Source of the DNA: Oceanobacillus luteolus
GTDB lineage: Bacteria; Bacillota; Bacilli; Bacillales; Amphibacillaceae
Assembly (NCBI RefSeq): GCF_023715655.1
Contig: NZ_JAMBON010000037.1
Span: 1-33,770, forward strand
DNA length: 33,770 bases
Direction of reading: 5' to 3'
The notes beneath the pieces were generated by a model. That model had not been told where the DNA came from, ran no database searches, and saw nothing but the letters and a program-made list of their open reading frames with translations. Within the stretch, counting starts at the first letter, position 1. Each line of letters begins with the position of its first letter. The position numbers and the translations under genes are program-made. Positions 1 to 8,038 of the stretch are shown one piece after another.

Positions 1-132
1 TTTGATTACATACAAGATAAGCGATTTCCATGCGTAAGTCAAGAACCTACGTTCGTATTCATAAAAGAAAAAAATGAATTATTGACGGTAAAAATAAATC
101 AACATTATGTTTTCATTACTTTATTTGATTGA
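1..132 (+). CDS. C-terminal end of a gene cut by the window edge
   Basis: Frame 1 is open from the first base through 43 codons and ends at TGA (130-132). The residues look protein-like, with mixed charged and aromatic residues such as FVFIKEKNELL, but I recognise no family. Only the tail is visible, so no function can be given. The stop is followed by AT-rich DNA without a clear terminator. A chance open frame of this length in AT-rich DNA is possible, so confidence is limited. Confidence 0.35.
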   Translation, partial: FDYIQDKRFPCVSQEPTFVFIKEKNELLTVKINQHYVFITLFD

Positions 133-210
133 AAAATAACAGTCTAATAATAAATCATGTTGCAAAATTCAATTTGGTTCATAAAAAACTTTTTAAAAAG
201 AATATTAAAA

Positions 211-276
211 AGCTAGAACTGAAGAAAACCTGTAAGTGATCAGCCCTAGCTAACTATATAATCATTGACAAATTTC
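211..276 (+). repeat. Hairpin repeat, copy A
   Basis: This stretch aligns over its length with 3539-3603, in the same orientation, with roughly three quarters of bases identical by eye. Both copies begin AGCTAG, close with CTAGCT about 35 bases later so that they can fold into a hairpin, then continue with a TATATAAT block and TTGACAAATTTC. Copy A runs directly into a GGTGCCAGGCACC palindrome. It has the look of a small non-coding dispersed repeat. Confidence 0.6.
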
Positions 277-293
277 GAGTGGTGCCAGGCACC
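266..293. repeat. Palindromic GGTGCCAGGCACC repeat, copy 1
   Basis: The 13-base palindrome GGTGCCAGGCACC lies at 281-293, preceded by TGACAAATTTCGAGT. The same 28-base block recurs at 947-974 with about three differences. Short palindromes of this kind resemble REP-like elements, but no transposase gene is in this window. Confidence 0.65.
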
Positions 294-340
294 GGATATT
301 TTATTCAAAGCTGTCTCGGAAAAGGCACTGAAGACTTTCG

Positions 341-838
341 TTACTTTTCTACCGAGACTTTATCTGAAAAGAACTGGTCAAAAACAACCTTTGCATATGC
401 CTTCACTTCACGGATTCCACTGTCAATCCGAACTCGAACAAATTCTTTTGAAGTTATCTGCGCTTCCTCGTGCAATTCAACTGTTTCAGGGTCCATTTCC
501 CAATATTTAATTACCTTTTTAATCCCTAATTTGATGCTACCGCTTTTTTCACCAAACCAAGGCCCAAAATCCCATCCATGGTCATTAGAAAAAACTGCTG
601 CTTCCTTAGAGCCACCAACAACTTCTTTTGGCAAGCCAAAAAACTCCCCAGATATTTTATCTGGATTTGCTAATTGAACAAGGTCGTCTGAAATTGTTAA
701 TATCTTTAGCAATTCATAGGAAATATCCGGTCGATCATCTGTTTCAACTAAGTATCCTTTAAGTTTCTCATCAAGATCCTTGCATAGTTCAAGAATTGTT
801 GCAGCAGAATGAACTACAATTGAAGAATAATCGCTCAA
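341..838 (-). CDS. Hypothetical protein, 165 aa
   Basis: I do not recognise this protein. It is acidic, soluble-looking and without a signal peptide or membrane segment. A tryptophan/glycine-rich stretch (DHGWDFGPWFG, about residues 87-97) sits in the middle. The start is TTG at 838, supported by an AAGGAG site 8 bases upstream. No better start with a ribosome site is visible. It is transcribed against the neighbouring ATPase and HNH genes and lies between two copies of the GGTGCCAGGCACC palindrome, which suggests cargo of an accessory region. Coding status is fairly secure because of the ribosome site and residue composition. Confidence 0.6.
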   Translation of the reverse strand: MSDYSSIVVHSAATILELCKDLDEKLKGYLVETDDRPDISYELLKILTISDDLVQLANPDKISGEFFGLPKEVVGGSKEAAVFSNDHGWDFGPWFGEKSGSIKLGIKKVIKYWEMDPETVELHEEAQITSKEFVRVRIDSGIREVKAYAKVVFDQFFSDKVSVEK

Positions 839-946
839 AGTAACCGCTCCTTCTACAATTAATACTTACTAATTGAATCATATCACCCACTTTGGATAGA
901 ATCTATAAATAAATCTAATAAATACATTTTTGCATTCGACATAAAC

Positions 947-974
947 CGACATATTTCGGGTGGTGCCAGGCACC
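947..974. repeat. Palindromic GGTGCCAGGCACC repeat, copy 2
   Basis: The palindrome is at 962-974, preceded by CGACATATTTCGGGT. It is continuous with the beginning of the truncated ATPase frame: the first residues of that frame (MVPGT) are encoded by the repeat itself. This marks the breakpoint where the ATPase gene lost its 5' part. Confidence 0.65.
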
Positions 975-1865
975 CAGAATTATGTAGGGTATGGAAAAAA
1001 AGAACTGTATTTTGAAGTGTCGGAATATGCCCGAAATAGCATTATCGATCGATCTATACAGAGAATAGAGAGAATAGGAAGAAAGTTAAGGGAAAACAAT
1101 AAAGAGTTAATTGATTATATACAAATTGATTCTATTATTCAAAATAAAGTTAAAGAGTATAGTTTTCAACTAAAAAACTTTGGTAATAGATTTGTCACAA
1201 AAGTAGAACGTAACTTATCCAAACTACAAGATAGAAGGTTGAGAGCAGAATATAATATAGAGTATGAAAAAATTATGAATGACAAAATACTATTAGAAAA
1301 TATCGTAATAGAATTAACATTTATTCATGAAAAATTACTTGTAATATCAAGGTTAGCTCAACATGAGTTTAAATCCGGTAGAAGACGTTTAATCAATATC
1401 TCAGATATTGATTTTATATATCCCGGCGGAAGATGCCAGTTAGATAAAGATTTAAAGTTCCTAAGTTTATTTGATATTAATAATCTTGTAACAGATATTT
1501 GGATAGAGCAAAATTTTAATAGAGAGTTATTTCCTATTTCAACTATGAGTTCAGGTGAATTAAGTTTATTAATTAGATTTCTCGATCTATATGAATATGT
1601 TGAGGACGACTCAATTATTTTAATTGATGAACCTGAGACACATTTGCATCCGAAATGGATACGAGAGTATATTGAGAGGATAATCGAAATAATTGGGAAA
1701 AAAAGGTGTCATGTTATTATAGCTACACACTCACCGCTAATAGTATCTGATGTTACTAAAGAATGTATAATAGCCTTTAAAAAAGAAGATAACTATATTT
1801 CACAAATAGACCTCAAAGAAAGAACTTTAGGCATGAATTATGAAGATGTGTTTTGCAAAATATAA
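960..1865 (+). pseudogene. Truncated Septu-type (PtuA-like) ABC/AAA ATPase
   Basis: About 300 residues of an SMC/OLD-like ABC ATPase can be read. Visible are a charged, probably coiled-coil middle (about 30-130), an ABC-signature-like SSGE (197-200), a Walker B with catalytic glutamate in IILIDEPETHLHP (219-231), and a switch histidine in ATHSP (255-259). The N-terminal nucleotide-binding part with Walker A is missing. The frame opens inside the GGTGCCAGGCACC repeat with no ribosome site. The gene also stops early where a hairpin-rich insert begins, and the likely continuation is at 2049-2261. An HNH nuclease gene follows, the arrangement of Septu PtuA-PtuB. ATP binding should be lost without Walker A. 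A shorter unrelated ATPase is possible but less likely. Confidence 0.7.
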
Positions 1866-2055
1866 GTTAAGAGTATTGCAATGGCATACCTCGTTGCAAC
1901 TTTACATGGAGAAGTGGGCATGATAGCCTTGTTAACTTAGCCAAGCCCTTATACGGCTGGCTTCTTGGCTAAATATTCATGCTCACAGAGGCTCCATGTC
2001 AAGTTGCAACATTCTAAACTGTTGCTTGCAAAGTTCTAAAGTTTTGCTTTGCAAA
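1861..2055. mobile_element. Hairpin-rich insert splitting the ATPase gene
   Basis: A non-coding block of about 195 bases separates the two parts of the ATPase frame. Its core folds on itself: GTTGCAACTTTACATGGAG (1893-1911) pairs with 1992-2010 with one mismatch. GTGGGCATGA (1914-1923) pairs with 1977-1986 with one mismatch, and TTAGCCAAG (1937-1945) pairs perfectly with CTTGGCTAA (1964-1972). TTTGCAAAA occurs at both edges (1852-1860 and 2048-2056), as a target duplication or terminal repeat would. Removing exactly 195 bases rejoins the ATPase in frame. Simple removal of one TTTGCAAAA copy with the insert (196 bases) does not, so the exact insertion event is unresolved. It has no ORF and is probably a MITE-like element. 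Confidence 0.5.
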
Positions 2056-2261
2056 ACACAGAAGAGTTATTATCAGAGGTATTCGGACTTGAAGATTACA
2101 AAGGAACAATGATTAATAATTATATTAAAAAGGTAGAACAGTTACTTCAAAATGAAAGAATAGATGAGGCTTTAGAAATTTATAATCAAATAGGGGATAG
2201 TGCTAAGAAATATAATTTATTCAAAAAAATCAAAGATTATATGGGTGAAAAATATGTATAA
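2049..2261 (+). pseudogene. Detached C-terminal piece of the PtuA-like ATPase
   Basis: About 70 residues begin at a TTG with no ribosome site. The segment reads NTEELLSEVFGLEDY followed by helical, charged sequence. The EVFGL.D phrase is the kind of sequence found after the last strand of OLD/RecF-like ATPases, where the upstream frame was interrupted (LGMNYEDVF). It is in the same numerical frame as the upstream piece and its stop codon overlaps the HNH start (ATGTATAA), so it is best read as the 3' end of the ATPase gene. Independent expression is unlikely. Confidence 0.55.
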
Positions 2262-3336
2262 GGTAGAGTGGACTCAGTCTTTACAAGATTTGATAAAGCC
2301 TTATCATGACTTTATTTTAGAGACCTTAGAATTTGTTAATCAAAACCCTAAATTTAGCGTTCAATCTCCTACAGATATCGAAGAATTAACCAATGCTATA
2401 AAATCATTGTCTGAAAACGATTCTTCTAAAGAGAACTTTTCCAAAATAGCTTTAAAAACAGATTTACCTAAGCATATATGTAATTTAAAATATGAAAATA
2501 GAGACTTACTAAATGAATATAAGAACTTTGTGTCAAACTACTATAATTTTTTAAATAAAGACTGGCATGTTACCAGCTCATATTCCAAAGAAGTTAAAGA
2601 TGCTTTTAACTATTTTTACGAAAATCTAATTCATGGCAAGACTTTTAATAAAGAATTTTTAAATAGTGATCTAGATGCTATTCATGAGTTTAGAAGAAAG
2701 TTAGCTTTAAAGAAGACTTGTCCCTATTGTGATCTACATGAAATGGAGTTTGATAGTGCTTCAGTGGATCATTTTATTCCGAAGTCTAAACATCCTATAC
2801 TAGCGATTTATCCAAAAAATTTAGTAGTAGCATGTACAGCATGTAACGATCGTATAAAAAAGGAGCATCTGTATTTACCTATAGTACATCCTTATTTTAC
2901 AAGCCCTAGTGACTATTTTATTTTTGTATATTCACATAAAAACAAGAAAATTACTATTCAATTCAAAACAATGCTTACATTTAAAGATAAACGTAAGTTA
3001 GCAAATTTCTTTAGGCTTTTTAATCTGATCTATCGATATAATACTAATAAAAGTGATTTATACGATAATTTAATACAAGAAATTCAAAAGGGGGTCAATA
3101 AGCAGTTTAAGAGAATGAGAAATCTATCTAGAGAGTTAATTGAAGAAATAATCTTAGAAGAAATTAAAGATAAAGAAAAAGAAGTTAGGGATCGAAAAGG
3201 GATTGAATTTCTAACAAAATTAAAGGCAGATTTGTATACTCAGATAAAAAAAGAAGAATTAAAGTGCTTAGTAGATTACTTTGCAGTTAAGTATGGAATA
3301 GAAAATATATATAGTCAACCTCAAATACAATCTTAA
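2254..3336 (+). CDS. HNH endonuclease, Septu PtuB-like
   Basis: This 360-residue protein has a zinc-bound HNH fold: CPYC (156-159), the catalytic DHFIPKSK (172-179), asparagine 189 and CTACN (194-198). The N-terminal 150 residues and the C-terminal 160 residues are helical and charged and are not recognised. I chose ATG at 2254 because it overlaps the upstream ATPase stop as ATGTATAA, with GGTGA just before it. A longer frame upstream has no ribosome site. In Septu systems an ATPase and an HNH nuclease act together in abortive-type defence. Here the nuclease appears intact while the ATPase is broken, so the pair is probably inactive. It could instead belong to another ATPase-HNH defence family. 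Confidence 0.7.
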   Translation: MYKVEWTQSLQDLIKPYHDFILETLEFVNQNPKFSVQSPTDIEELTNAIKSLSENDSSKENFSKIALKTDLPKHICNLKYENRDLLNEYKNFVSNYYNFLNKDWHVTSSYSKEVKDAFNYFYENLIHGKTFNKEFLNSDLDAIHEFRRKLALKKTCPYCDLHEMEFDSASVDHFIPKSKHPILAIYPKNLVVACTACNDRIKKEHLYLPIVHPYFTSPSDYFIFVYSHKNKKITIQFKTMLTFKDKRKLANFFRLFNLIYRYNTNKSDLYDNLIQEIQKGVNKQFKRMRNLSRELIEEIILEEIKDKEKEVRDRKGIEFLTKLKADLYTQIKKEELKCLVDYFAVKYGIENIYSQPQIQS

Positions 3337-3344
3337 TTTTTTCT

Positions 3345-3367
3345 GGAGATGACAGGCACCCAGAATT
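3345..3367. repeat. Degenerate palindrome copy bounding the ATPase-HNH pair
   Basis: The 15 bases CAGGCACCCAGAATT at 3353-3367 are identical to 967-981. The left half of the palindrome is eroded (GGAGATGACAGGCACC). The segment 967-3367 containing the ATPase and HNH genes is therefore bracketed by a direct repeat. The HNH stop lies immediately upstream, at 3334-3336. Confidence 0.6.
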
Positions 3368-3403
3368 TTTGACAGAGTCTTTTACCAAATATCATAAAAC
3401 CAA

Positions 3404-3474
3404 TTGTAACCGCTAGACTAAAGTGGACAGATTCTACTAGATAGAAATTGGACACTTTAGTTTAGCAGTTACAA
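3404..3474. repeat. Inverted repeat, 22-base arms
   Basis: The arm at 3404-3425 pairs with 3453-3474 with two mismatches, leaving a 27-base loop. The inner ends read CTAAAGTGGACA and TTGGACACTTTAG, which have the flavour of IS3-family termini, but there is no transposase between them. It could be a MITE remnant or a terminator-like hairpin. No U-run follows. Confidence 0.5.
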
Positions 3475-3538
3475 GATTGGCTCTCTCCTTCGCATTCAAC
3501 CGCTCTTATAACATCATTTGTTCCTTTTTAAATGAAAT

Positions 3539-3603
3539 AGCTAGGAACCGAAGACAGCCTATTATTGTTCAGTCCTAGCTTTATATAATAGTTGACAAAT
3601 TTC
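3539..3603 (+). repeat. Hairpin repeat, copy B
   Basis: This is the second copy of the repeat at 211-276, in direct orientation. The outer arms AGCTAGGA and TCCTAGCT are perfect complements. It ends in the same TTGACAAATTTC. The two copies bracket the unknown gene and the ATPase-HNH locus. Confidence 0.6.
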
Positions 3604-3664
3604 AACATGAATTGAAATAATTTGAGTGTTGAGATTATAGAGGAGGTTTTACATTTCTAGAAGT

Positions 3665-3752
3665 TGGCTCTCTAGTCCGCAGAGAGTGGCTCTTTCTTCC
3701 GCAATCACTGGCTCAGATCTCTGCACTCATGGCTTAATTCATCTGCAATAAT
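3665..3752. repeat. Degenerate tandem repeat, unit about 22 nt
   Basis: Four imperfect units begin TGGCTC/TGGCTT at 3665, 3687, 3709 and 3730, with spacings of 22, 22 and 21. The consensus is about TGGCTCTNNNTCCGCANTCA. A lone further unit with the same pattern starts at 3478. No protein is encoded. Function is unknown. Confidence 0.55.
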
Positions 3753-3841
3753 CAATATAACATCTCGGGTATTCTTTCGGTTTTGCTTATAGTTACCTAA
3801 TTGCTCGCCCAAGGGATACAAATAACTTCGTCGATTAAATA

Positions 3842-5584
3842 CTACTTCCCAACAATCTGCTCCACTCTACTGATCACATCTCTCTCCAACTCTTCCAATG
3901 CCTTTTCACTTTCTAGAAGCGAATCCTCTTTCACCCCAAAGTAAAACTTAATTTTCGGTTCTGTTCCAGATGGTCTTAAGCATACCCAAGCACCATCATC
4001 AAGTTTATATTTGATTACATTAGATTTTGGTAAAGTGATATCTTCAGTGTCAGTCGTCACAGAATACGTCCTCACACCGCTTAGATAATCTTCGATTAAT
4101 TGCACCTTTTTACCAGCAATTTCTACTGGAGGGTTATCTCGAAAATTGTTCAAGATAGAGCCAATTTGTTCTACTCCATCTTTTCCTTTCAATGTAAGAG
4201 ATACCAAGTTCTCACGATAGTAACCATATGTTTCATATAGTTCTATCAATCCTTCGTATAAGGTTTTATCGTTGGACTTATAATAAGCTGCTACTTCAGC
4301 TATTAACAAGCATGTTTGGATTGCATCTTTATCACGCACAAAGTCTCCAATAAGATAGCCATAACTCTCTTCATAACCAAACAGAAACCTTCTATCGCCA
4401 GTTTCCTCAAAGTTCTTGATCCATTCACTGATGTATTTAAAACCAGTAAGTGTATCGATGGTATCTAATCCATTTGCTGAAGCAATATCTCGGCCCATTT
4501 CTGAAGTAACAATTGTCTTTAATACAGTAGCGTTCGAATGTAACGTCCCTTGTTTTTTCTTTTCTTGGATAAGATAATGTAGAAGTAATGCTCCTACCTG
4601 ATTTCCTGTTAGCACCTGATATTCACCATTATTATTTCTTACCGCTACACCAACGCGATCTGCATCCGGATCGGTTCCAAGTAAAATATCAGCATTAGAC
4701 TTTTCACCATATTGGATTGCCAGTTCAAATGCAGCATGTTCCTCTGGATTTGGTGAGTGGACAGTCGAGAAATTAGGATCCGGCATTTCTTGTTCCTTGA
4801 CCACTTCGATATTCTTGAATCCAATAGATTCTAAACCTTTTCTCACCGGGATATTTCCTGTTCCATGAAGAGGTGTATAAACAATACGGAAGTCATCTGC
4901 AACATCTTGTATGACCTGTGGATTTACTATAATCGTTTGTAGTTGTTGAAGATAAGCTCTGTCCACAATTTCACCAATTGAGACTAATAAGCCTTCCTTC
5001 TTCAAGTCTTCCTCATTTGCAACAGCTACCGATAATTCATCTTTTACTTCATTCACTTTTTCAATAATCTTATCTGCGGCATCTGATGAAAGCTGCGCAC
5101 CATCTGGACCATACACTTTAAAACCATTGTATTCTTTTGGATTATGACTTGCAGTAATTACTACCCCGCTATAAGCATGTAAATACCTTACTGAAAAGGA
5201 CAACTGCGGAGTTGCACGCAATGACTCAAACACATAAGTTTGAATACCATGTGCACCTAATGTCTTGGCTGTTTCCAACGCAAATTCCGGGGACATGTGA
5301 CGTGAATCATAGGCAATGACAACTCCACGGCTTTTTGCTTCCTCACCATTTTCTTCTATGTAACGCGCAAGACCTTCAGCTGTCTTACGGATTGTATAGA
5401 TGTTCATTCGATTCGTACCTGGACCAAGTTCTCCACGCATTCCACCTGTACCGAATTCAAGGTGTTTATAAAAACAATCTTCTATTTGTTTTTCATCGCT
5501 CTCCATCTCATTAAGTTGATTACTTAATTCTAAATCCAACTTTACAAATTCATTCCATTTTTTATAATTTGTTTGCCAAGCCAA
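3842..5584 (-). CDS. pgcA: Alpha-phosphoglucomutase (phosphohexomutase family)
   Basis: The 580-residue protein interconverts glucose-6-phosphate and glucose-1-phosphate in the cytosol, feeding GalU. Motifs include the phosphoserine loop [11 protein letters not shown] (Ser about 146), the metal loop DPDADR (about 305-310), the sugar loop GYEESYGY and the C-terminal phosphate-binding RPSGTEPK. The start is taken as TTG at 5584: GAGG lies 8 bases upstream and the protein then opens with the family-typical AWQTNYKKW. An in-frame GTG at 5665 adds 27 unrelated residues, has no ribosome site and reads through a perfect palindrome. It is the last gene of the minus-strand polysaccharide series, downstream of UDP-glucose dehydrogenase. 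Confidence 0.9.
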   Translation of the reverse strand: MAWQTNYKKWNEFVKLDLELSNQLNEMESDEKQIEDCFYKHLEFGTGGMRGELGPGTNRMNIYTIRKTAEGLARYIEENGEEAKSRGVVIAYDSRHMSPEFALETAKTLGAHGIQTYVFESLRATPQLSFSVRYLHAYSGVVITASHNPKEYNGFKVYGPDGAQLSSDAADKIIEKVNEVKDELSVAVANEEDLKKEGLLVSIGEIVDRAYLQQLQTIIVNPQVIQDVADDFRIVYTPLHGTGNIPVRKGLESIGFKNIEVVKEQEMPDPNFSTVHSPNPEEHAAFELAIQYGEKSNADILLGTDPDADRVGVAVRNNNGEYQVLTGNQVGALLLHYLIQEKKKQGTLHSNATVLKTIVTSEMGRDIASANGLDTIDTLTGFKYISEWIKNFEETGDRRFLFGYEESYGYLIGDFVRDKDAIQTCLLIAEVAAYYKSNDKTLYEGLIELYETYGYYRENLVSLTLKGKDGVEQIGSILNNFRDNPPVEIAGKKVQLIEDYLSGVRTYSVTTDTEDITLPKSNVIKYKLDDGAWVCLRPSGTEPKIKFYFGVKEDSLLESEKALEELERDVISRVEQIVGK

Positions 5585-5610
5585 TCGGGTAACCTCACTT
5601 CTATAATTAA

Positions 5611-5632
5611 ACCCCAATCCATGGATTGGGGT
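5611..5632 (-). terminator. Perfect 22-bp palindrome between ugd and pgcA
   Basis: This is a perfect palindrome centred on CCATGG with 11-base arms (ACCCCAATCCA). It is followed on the minus strand by TTTAATTATAG and on the plus strand by TTGTTTTGATTTT. It lies between the ugd stop and the pgcA ribosome site. It may act as a terminator or partial attenuator, or protect mRNA ends; the tails are weak. Confidence 0.45.
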
Positions 5633-5679
5633 TGTTTTGATTTTAGTGTATAAACTAACGTCCACTGGATTATTACATC

Positions 5680-6846
5680 TTAATCCCTGCTAAACACATC
5701 TCTTGTATAAACTTTATCCTTCACAACTTGTAACTCATCTGACATTCGGTTGGCAATAATTACATCTGATAGCTGTTTGAATGTATCAAAATCACTTATT
5801 ACTTTATGTCCTTCAAATGTATCTTCTGTAAGTGTAGGTTCAAATATAACTAACTCAATTCCTTTATCTTTTAATTGCTCTATAACACCTTGTATAGCTG
5901 ATTGACGGAAGTTATCGGATCCGGATTTCATAATTAGACGGTAGATACCGACTACTTGAGGGTTCCTCTTGGCAATAGTGTCTGCAATATATTCTTTTCT
6001 TGTCTCATTGGAATCAACAATTGCTTGAACAATATTATTTGGAATACCTTCAAAATCAGCAAGTAACTGTTTCGTATCTTTCGGTAAGCAATAGCCACCA
6101 TAACCAAAAGAAGGATTATTATAATGTGATCCGATTCGTGGATCTAATCCAACTCCTTCAATGATCTGTTGAGTATTCAGCCCGTTCATCTCTGCATATG
6201 TATCTAATTCATTAAAGTAAGAAACACGCATAGCCAGGTAAGTATTTGCAAATAATTTAATTGCTTCTGCTTCCGTTGAATCAGTCAATATAACTGGAAT
6301 ATCTTCCTTAATTGCACCTTCAACTAATAGGTTAGCAAACTTTTGTGCCCGTTCGGATTGCTCGCCTACAATGATTCGAGATGGATATAAGTTATCATAC
6401 AATGCTCGACCTTCTCTTAAAAATTCTGGAGAGAAAATAATGTTGTCTGTATTAAATTTTTCACGGATTGTCTTCGTATATCCTACTGGAACCGTTGATT
6501 TAATAACCATGACCGCATTCGGATTCACGTTAATGACATTTTCAATTACTGATTCGACTGAGCTTGTGTCAAAATAGTCTTTTTCAGGATCGTAGTTTGT
6601 TGGTGTTGAAATAATTACAAACTCTGCATCCTTCAGAGCTACCACAGAATCCGTAGTTGCTTTTAAATTCAGGTTCTTCGTTTTTAAAAAGTCTTGAATT
6701 TCTGAATCAGCTATCGGAGCCTTTTTATTATTGATCATTTCTACTTTTTCTTGAATGATATCTAATGCAATGACTTCATTATGTTGGGCTAGAAGGACTG
6801 CGTTGGATAGACCAACGTAACCTGTGCCTGCGACGGTGATTTTCAC
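5680..6846 (-). CDS. ugd: UDP-glucose 6-dehydrogenase
   Basis: This enzyme oxidises UDP-glucose to UDP-glucuronate with two NAD+. The 388 residues match the short bacterial Ugd/HasB/TuaD type. The N-terminal Rossmann motif is GTGYVGL (7-13), followed by STPTNY (80-85), the SPEFLREG loop with Glu141, Lys197 in [10 protein letters not shown], and the catalytic Cys253 in [15 protein letters not shown]. The GTG start at 6846 has AGGAG 8 bases upstream. It lies just after the UDP-glucuronate 4-epimerase-like gene, so UDP-GlcA made here is the likely substrate of that neighbour. Confidence 0.92.
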   Translation of the reverse strand: MKITVAGTGYVGLSNAVLLAQHNEVIALDIIQEKVEMINNKKAPIADSEIQDFLKTKNLNLKATTDSVVALKDAEFVIISTPTNYDPEKDYFDTSSVESVIENVINVNPNAVMVIKSTVPVGYTKTIREKFNTDNIIFSPEFLREGRALYDNLYPSRIIVGEQSERAQKFANLLVEGAIKEDIPVILTDSTEAEAIKLFANTYLAMRVSYFNELDTYAEMNGLNTQQIIEGVGLDPRIGSHYNNPSFGYGGYCLPKDTKQLLADFEGIPNNIVQAIVDSNETRKEYIADTIAKRNPQVVGIYRLIMKSGSDNFRQSAIQGVIEQLKDKGIELVIFEPTLTEDTFEGHKVISDFDTFKQLSDVIIANRMSDELQVVKDKVYTRDVFSRD

Positions 6847-6901
6847 AAGAAACGCTCCTTATCTAATAATAATTTAGCAAACTGCTTTTACAAGTTTAAG
6901 T

Positions 6902-7930
6902 TTATTTTTTGTTGTAATAATCGACATACCAATCGGCAAACTTCTGTAATCCTTTTTCAATTGAAGTTTCTGGTTTGAAGCCAACGGCTTCCTGCAGTAA
7001 CTTAGTTGATGCATATGTTGCTGCTACATCTCCTGCTTTCATTGGTTCATATTCCTTATCGAAAGTTACCTCTCTACCTAATGCATTACTTAAGGCTTTT
7101 TCCAATGTATTAATAAATACCATTAATTTCTCTGGATTATTGTTTCCAATGTTAAAGACCTTATGTTTTACTCCTTCACCTTCTGGTGGGTTACTTAATA
7201 AGCGCACAATTCCTTCTACAATATCATCGATATATGTAAAATCACGGTACAAGTCATTTTCAAAATCACCATTGTTAAATATTTTAATGGATTCACCATT
7301 AAAATATTTGTTCGCAAAGCCAAAGTAAGCCATGTCAGGACGTCCCATCGGTCCATAAACAGTGAAAAAACGAAGTCCAGTTGCCGGAATCTTATAAAGA
7401 TGACTATATGTATGAGCCATTAACTCATTAGATTTCTTCGTTGCTGCATATAATGAAACAGGAGTGTCTACAAAATCCGTTTCTTCAAATGGAACTTTTT
7501 TGTTAGCCCCATAAACCGAGCTAGATGAAGCATAAACAAGATGATCTACCGGGTAATGTCTACATGCTTCAAGTATGTTGTGGAAGCCAAGAATGTTGCT
7601 TTGTATGTAGACATCTGGGTTTTCAATTGAATATCTTACTCCTGCTTGTGCAGCAAGGTTTACTACTACTTGCGGTTTATATTCTTCAAATAATTGCTTT
7701 ACTTGTTCTTTATTTGATATATCACCTTTTATAAAAGTGAACTTCTCAAATCGAATTAGTGCGTTTAAACGTGATTCTTTAAGTCTTACATCATAATAGT
7801 CATTCATATTATCAATCCCGATTACTTGAAAGCCTTTTTCAAGTAATCTCTTCGAAAGATAGCTTCCTATAAATCCAGCCGCTCCTGTGATAAGATACTT
7901 TATATTTTTGTTCAACAAATTTTCAATCAC
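6902..7930 (-). CDS. UDP-glucuronate 4-epimerase-like SDR
   Basis: A 342-residue extended SDR enzyme with NAD motif TGAAGFIGS (15-23), SSSSVYG (about 135-141) and the catalytic Y161-x3-K165 pair. The IDNMNDYYDVRLK and RFFTVYGPMGRPDMA segments are typical of UDP-glucuronate 4-epimerases, which yield UDP-galacturonate. Its position next to ugd supports that substrate. The GTG start at 7930 has AGGAGG 7 bases upstream. An epimerase acting on another UDP-hexose remains possible, since SDR substrates are hard to assign from motifs alone. Confidence 0.82.
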   Translation of the reverse strand: MIENLLNKNIKYLITGAAGFIGSYLSKRLLEKGFQVIGIDNMNDYYDVRLKESRLNALIRFEKFTFIKGDISNKEQVKQLFEEYKPQVVVNLAAQAGVRYSIENPDVYIQSNILGFHNILEACRHYPVDHLVYASSSSVYGANKKVPFEETDFVDTPVSLYAATKKSNELMAHTYSHLYKIPATGLRFFTVYGPMGRPDMAYFGFANKYFNGESIKIFNNGDFENDLYRDFTYIDDIVEGIVRLLSNPPEGEGVKHKVFNIGNNNPEKLMVFINTLEKALSNALGREVTFDKEYEPMKAGDVAATYASTKLLQEAVGFKPETSIEKGLQKFADWYVDYYNKK

Positions 7931-8038
7931 ATTATAACCTCCTTTAATTCTTCACTAGTAAGATAAATACTTTTAAAAAATAAAAATTAACTTTTCTAAG
8001 TTAGACATAAAATATACGATTAATTGAAAGAAAAATGT

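Larger units (their letters stand above)
3337..3841. other. Gene-free repeat-rich interval
   Basis: No convincing gene is visible in this 505-base stretch. It holds a degenerate palindrome copy, an inverted repeat, hairpin repeat copy B and a degenerate tandem repeat, each listed separately. It forms the boundary between the accessory region and the 3' end of the polysaccharide locus. Confidence 0.6.

Noticed and set aside
265-677. Plus-strand frames opening at 265 and 279
   Set aside because: They begin in or beside the palindromic repeat and lie opposite the 165-aa gene, which has the real ribosome site.
1893-2010. Possible retron or other RNA partner of the Septu-like pair
   Set aside because: No reverse transcriptase is present and the hairpin lies inside the ATPase reading frame, so an inserted element explains it better.
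3665-3752. Possible CRISPR array
   Set aside because: The units are contiguous, imperfect and about 22 nt long with no unique spacers, and no cas gene is nearby.
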